Both the position numbers and the translations under genes were made by a program. From NCBI GenBank assembly GCA_036013505.1, contig CP107851.1, forward strand, positions 3,100,001 through 3,164,000: a stretch of DNA of 64,000 nt. The letters are read 5' to 3'. The stretch comes from Streptomyces sp. NBC_00510. GTDB lineage: Bacteria; Actinomycetota; Actinomycetes; Streptomycetales; Streptomycetaceae. The first letter of the stretch is position 1, and the number at the start of each line of letters is the position of its first letter. Shown piece after piece: positions 60,995-64,000 of the stretch. Under the pieces are notes generated by a model. That model was given only the letters and a program-made list of their open reading frames with translations, had not been told where the DNA came from and did no database searches.

Positions 60995-61358
60995 TTCCAC
61001 TTATGTGGTTTTTGTGAAGATCCCGCCCCAACTCCCTTGGCGCGCGCGAAGTTCGACGGCGCGGCGCCCCACCGACGTGGCCCAAATGGAGTACTGTGAC
61101 AAATCCTGGCTCCGGGGGGAGACGGCGCACTCGTCCCGGGGTGCCGTCGATCGAACCGGAGACGCTTGACGCCGAGTGGTTCGTTTGGTCACTCAGCGTT
61201 GCAAATAGGTAACCGTGCCATAACGGCGAGTCACGGCACATGCCCGACACGCCGGGAAACTCAGCAAGGTTGTGGCAGGCTGCACCCGGGCAGGTCACAC
61301 TCGTCCATCGGGAGCAGCGACGCACGTGACGTCGGCAGGCACCACCCGGGAGGTAACC
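60995..61358. promoter_or_regulatory. Upstream region of sepH
   Basis: 364 nt without a gene. A short hairpin CCAC-TTAT-GTGG (60997-61008) followed by TTTTT may end the oxidase transcript. A 13-bp direct repeat AGGTAACCGTGCC occurs at 61207-61219 and at 61351-61363; the second copy contains the sepH ribosome-binding site and GTG start. The sepH promoter should lie here. Confidence 0.5.
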
Positions 61359-62429
61359 GTGCCCGAACTGCGTGTCGTGGCCGTCAGCAACGACGGCACA
61401 CGACTGGTGCTCAAGGCTGCCGACAGCACGGAGTACACGCTTCCGATCGACGAACGCCTACGTGCCGCCATCCGCAACGACCGGGCGCGGCTGGGCCAGA
61501 TCGAGATCGAGGTCGAGAGCCATCTGCGTCCGCGCGACATCCAGGCGCGGATACGAGCCGGTGCCACCGCGGAGGAGGTCGCGCAGCTCGGCGGGATCCC
61601 GGTGGAGCGCGTCCGGCGCTTCGAGGGCCCCGTGCTGGCGGAGCGCGCCTTCATGGCCGAGCGGGCCCGCAAGACCGCGGTGCGGCGTCAGGGCGAGAGC
61701 ACCGGTCCGCAGCTCGGTGAGGCCGTCGCCGAGCGGCTGCTGCTGCGCGGCGCCGAGAAGGACAGCGTCCTGTGGGACTCCTGGCGACGTGACGACGGCA
61801 CCTGGGAGGTGCTCCTCGTCTACCGGGTGGCCGGTGAGCCGCACTCCGCGAGCTGGACGTACGACCCGCCGCGGCGGCTCGTCCAGGCCGTGGACGACGA
61901 GGCGCGCGCGCTCATCGGGGAGACGACCCAGGAGGCCGCGCAGGAGCCGAGCTACCCCTTCGTACCGCGGATCGCGCGGCTGCCGCGCGACCGTGCGCTG
62001 GAGCGGCCCGACCGCGCCGAGCGGGCGGAACGCACGGCCGAGGAGCGGGCGGAGGAGGAGCGCGACTCCCTGACCAGCCTCCTGGAGGCGGTCCCCAGCT
62101 TCCGCGGCGACATGGTGGTGCCGGCCCAGGCGGGGCCGCCCACCGTCACGCCCGACACGCCGGCCGCGGCCGCGGCAGCGGTCACGGAAGACGGTCCCGA
62201 CACGCCCGGGGCGGAGGAGGAGGCGCCGCCGGCCCCCGCCGCGAGCGCCGGCGCGGGCTCCGCGTACGCCGACGTCCTGATGCCGCGTTCGGTCGGCGCC
62301 CACCGCGACCGGCTGGTCGGGTCCACCGACCGCCAGGCCGAGGCGGACGGGGTCCGTCCGGGGCGGCGGGCGACGGTGCCGAGCTGGGACGAGATCGTCT
62401 TCGGGAGCCGGCGCAAGAAGCAGGACTGA
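61359..62429 (+). CDS. sepH: SepH septation protein (DUF3071)
   Basis: This 356-aa cytosolic protein has an N-terminal DUF3071 domain with a helix-turn-helix (residues 58-86: RPRDIQARIRAGATAEEVAQ then LGGIPVERVRRFEG). A long charged linker rich in Glu/Arg and Ala/Pro leads to a short conserved basic C-terminus (ATVPSWDEIVFGSRRKKQD). SepH binds FtsZ and stimulates Z-ring assembly in growth and sporulation division of Streptomyces. GTG 61359 has a GGGAGG site; an upstream in-frame start (61272) would add non-family residues. Confidence 0.92.
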   Translation: MPELRVVAVSNDGTRLVLKAADSTEYTLPIDERLRAAIRNDRARLGQIEIEVESHLRPRDIQARIRAGATAEEVAQLGGIPVERVRRFEGPVLAERAFMAERARKTAVRRQGESTGPQLGEAVAERLLLRGAEKDSVLWDSWRRDDGTWEVLLVYRVAGEPHSASWTYDPPRRLVQAVDDEARALIGETTQEAAQEPSYPFVPRIARLPRDRALERPDRAERAERTAEERAEEERDSLTSLLEAVPSFRGDMVVPAQAGPPTVTPDTPAAAAAAVTEDGPDTPGAEEEAPPAPAASAGAGSAYADVLMPRSVGAHRDRLVGSTDRQAEADGVRPGRRATVPSWDEIVFGSRRKKQD

Positions 62430-62462
62430 CCGGGGCACGCTGCCCCTCAGGGGGTGCCCCGG
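62430..62462. terminator. Hairpin terminator between sepH and the sulfurtransferase gene
   Basis: CCGGGGCAC (62430-62438) pairs with GTGCCCCGG (62454-62462), with a 15-nt loop that can fold further. It directly follows the sepH stop and serves both convergent genes. Confidence 0.8.
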
Positions 62463-62505
62463 TGCGGTCCTCCGTGTGGGCCGGCCGCCGGCCGCCGGCG
62501 CCCTG

Positions 62506-63345
62506 TCAGCCCGGTTGCGGCCCGGTCGCGACGTCGCGGCCCGCCGTGGACCACTCGCTCCAGGAGCCGACGTAGAGCGCCGCGGGGATGCCGGCGACCG
62601 CCAGGGCCAGCACCTCGTGGGCGCCGGAGACGCCCGAGCCGCAGTAGACGCCGACCTCGGCGCCGGGCGTGGCGCCGGCCTTGCCGAAGCGCGCCGCCAG
62701 TTCGTCGGCGGCGAGGAAGACTCCGGTGTCCGGGACGACGTTCTGCGTGGTCGGGGCGTTGACCGCGCCGGGGATGTGACCGGCGACGGGGTCGATGGGC
62801 TCGGTGTCGCCCCGGTAGCGCTCCGGCGCACGGGCGTCCAGGAGGACGCCGCGGCGGGCCAGTGCCGCCGCCTCGTCGGCGGTGAGCACGGGAAGCGCGC
62901 CCGGCGCCGCGGTGAAGTCGCCCTCCTCGTAGGCGGGGACGTCCGTCTCGAGGGGCAGTCCCGCCGCCGTCCACGCCGCGAGCCCGCCGTCCAGGACGCG
63001 GACCCGCTCGTGCCCGGCCCACCGCAGCAGCCACCACGCGCGGGCCGCGCCCCAGCCGAGACCGCCGTCGTAGACCACGACGTCGCGGTCCGCGCCGACG
63101 CCCGCGCGGCGCATGGCGGCGGTGAACACCGCGAGGTCCGGGAGGGGATGGCGGCCCGCCTCCCCGGGCGGTCCGGCGAGTTCGGTGTCCAGGTCGACGT
63201 AGTGCGCGCCGGGCAGATGACCGGCCTCGTACGCGGGACGGCCGGGCGGCCCGCCCAGTTGCCAGCGGACGTCCAGAAGGGCGGCGCCTGCCGGGACGCC
63301 CTTCGGCGGCGCGGCCAATTCGGTTACGGTAATGACAGGATGCAT
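62506..63345 (-). CDS. sseA: Rhodanese-type sulfurtransferase (3-mercaptopyruvate type)
   Basis: This 279-aa protein has two rhodanese domains; the N-terminal one is inactive (residues 10-130) and the C-terminal one carries the active-site loop CGSGVS with Cys235. The CGSGV form is the 3-mercaptopyruvate sulfurtransferase type, while thiosulfate sulfurtransferases have CRKGVT. It moves sulphur from 3-mercaptopyruvate to an acceptor. ATG 63345 is the best start, although the ribosome-binding site is poor. Confidence 0.87.
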   Translation of the reverse strand: MHPVITVTELAAPPKGVPAGAALLDVRWQLGGPPGRPAYEAGHLPGAHYVDLDTELAGPPGEAGRHPLPDLAVFTAAMRRAGVGADRDVVVYDGGLGWGAARAWWLLRWAGHERVRVLDGGLAAWTAAGLPLETDVPAYEEGDFTAAPGALPVLTADEAAALARRGVLLDARAPERYRGDTEPIDPVAGHIPGAVNAPTTQNVVPDTGVFLAADELAARFGKAGATPGAEVGVYCGSGVSGAHEVLALAVAGIPAALYVGSWSEWSTAGRDVATGPQPG

Positions 63346-63473
63346 AAGCCCATTGTGGTCACCCGGCGCGGGAAATCTGCGGCGCGGCCCCGGTCCGCGG
63401 CACACCTGGTGGTGCGAGCATCGCTGTGGCACGTCCCCTGCAAGCCCGAGCGTTGCTCCCCAGGAGAGAATTG

Positions 63474-64000
63474 ATGACCGAGGTAGGGAACCGCCACCCG
63501 CACGGCACCCCGTGCTGGGTCAGCCTGCTGGCTCACAGCGTCGAGGCCACGCAGGAGTTCTACAGCCATCTGTTCGGCTGGGAGTTCCACCCCGGTCCGC
63601 ATTCGCTGGGCCTGTACGTGCGCGCCACGCTGGACGGGAAGAGCGTGGCCGGCATCGGCGAGCTGCCCAGGGACCGGCACCTGCCCATCGCCTGGACGAC
63701 CTACTTCGCCACGGACGACGCCGACAAGACCGCCGAGCTGATCCGGATCTGCGGCGGCACGGTGGGCGTCGGCCCGCTGGACGCGGACGACGCGGGACGG
63801 CTGGCCGTCGCCTCGGACCCGATGGGCGCGGTGTTCGGGGTGTGGCAGGCCCGGCACCACCGCGGGACCGAGGTCTTCGGGGTACCGGGCGCGCCGGTCT
63901 GGAACGAGCTGGTCACCCGGGAGACCTCGCTGGTCGGCAAGTTCTACTCGGTGGTCTTCGGGCTGGAGACCGACGCGGTCGTCTCCACCGACTTCGACTA
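63474..64000 (+). CDS. VOC-family (glyoxalase/bleomycin-resistance fold) protein, 5' part
   Basis: The gene runs off the right edge after 175 residues. ATG 63474 follows an AGGAGA ribosome-binding site. The first VOC module is complete (GTPCWVSLLAHSVEATQEFYSHLFGWEFH to FGVWQARHHRG), and a second begins with VWNELVTRETSLVGKFYSVVFGLE. Such two-module proteins are metal-dependent lyases, dioxygenases or binding proteins; nothing in the visible part tells which. Confidence 0.85.
   Translation, partial: MTEVGNRHPHGTPCWVSLLAHSVEATQEFYSHLFGWEFHPGPHSLGLYVRATLDGKSVAGIGELPRDRHLPIAWTTYFATDDADKTAELIRICGGTVGVGPLDADDAGRLAVASDPMGAVFGVWQARHHRGTEVFGVPGAPVWNELVTRETSLVGKFYSVVFGLETDAVVSTDFD

Overview
The window is a chromosomal piece of a Streptomyces-type actinomycete. 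The evidence is very high GC with strong third-position bias, many GTG/TTG starts behind GGAGG-like ribosome binding sites, and marker genes of this group (SepH, CutRS, DUF4193, DUF3093, DUF3710, DUF3159). No rRNA, tRNA, CRISPR array, prophage or intact insertion sequence was seen.

Layout. (1) 0-2.6 kb: end of a PPOX/F420-type flavin protein, then a tetR-aidB operon. (2) 2.6-3.7 kb: a 1.1 kb gene-poor stretch with a probable promoter and a long structured leader. (3) 3.7-31.3 kb: one large plus-strand exopolysaccharide locus of 21 genes. It has a polyprenyl-phosphate sugar transferase, an AlgD-like GDP-mannose dehydrogenase, three glycosyltransferases, two degenerate Wzz/BY-kinase-like co-polymerases, Wzy, Wzx, an amidotransferase, a fused two-domain oxidoreductase, a heparinase/alginate-lyase-like enzyme, a beta-helix lipoprotein, and a sugar-tailoring cassette (C-methyltransferase, cytidylyltransferase, PIG-L deacetylase, epimerase, DUF4910 protein, pyruvyltransferase, RmlC-like epimerase, aminotransferase). 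Most junctions overlap by 4 nt. (4) 31.3-48.7 kb: a PAP2 phosphatase, an rRNA/tRNA m5U methyltransferase, then a potassium region: a KimA-like APC transporter, two TrkA-type proteins, DUF3159 and OB-fold proteins, KdpE, KdpD, an unusual 506-aa double-sensor membrane protein, and kdpC-B-A-F with a further 27-aa membrane peptide in front. (5) 48.8-64 kb: conserved core genes: DUF3710, dut, thioesterase, SDR, DUF3093, DUF4193, cutRS, inositol monophosphatase, hemH, an MFS carrier, a sugar-lactone oxidase, sepH, a sulfurtransferase and the start of a VOC protein.

How it fits together. The polysaccharide locus looks like a Wzx/Wzy pathway for a uronic-acid (possibly mannuronate) polymer that is amidated, methylated, deacetylated and pyruvylated. 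The potassium region puts three uptake systems within 13 kb. Its most interesting feature is a set of CGTCAA-type boxes in 11-bp phase (seen as TTGACG on the + strand) in front of three transcription units: the kdp operon, kdpD, and the 506-aa membrane protein. This is the pattern expected of KdpE, an OmpR/PhoB-type regulator. The 506-aa gene also carries the only TTA (bldA-type) codon I found in the window, which suggests that potassium sensing is linked to development through a protein not yet described.
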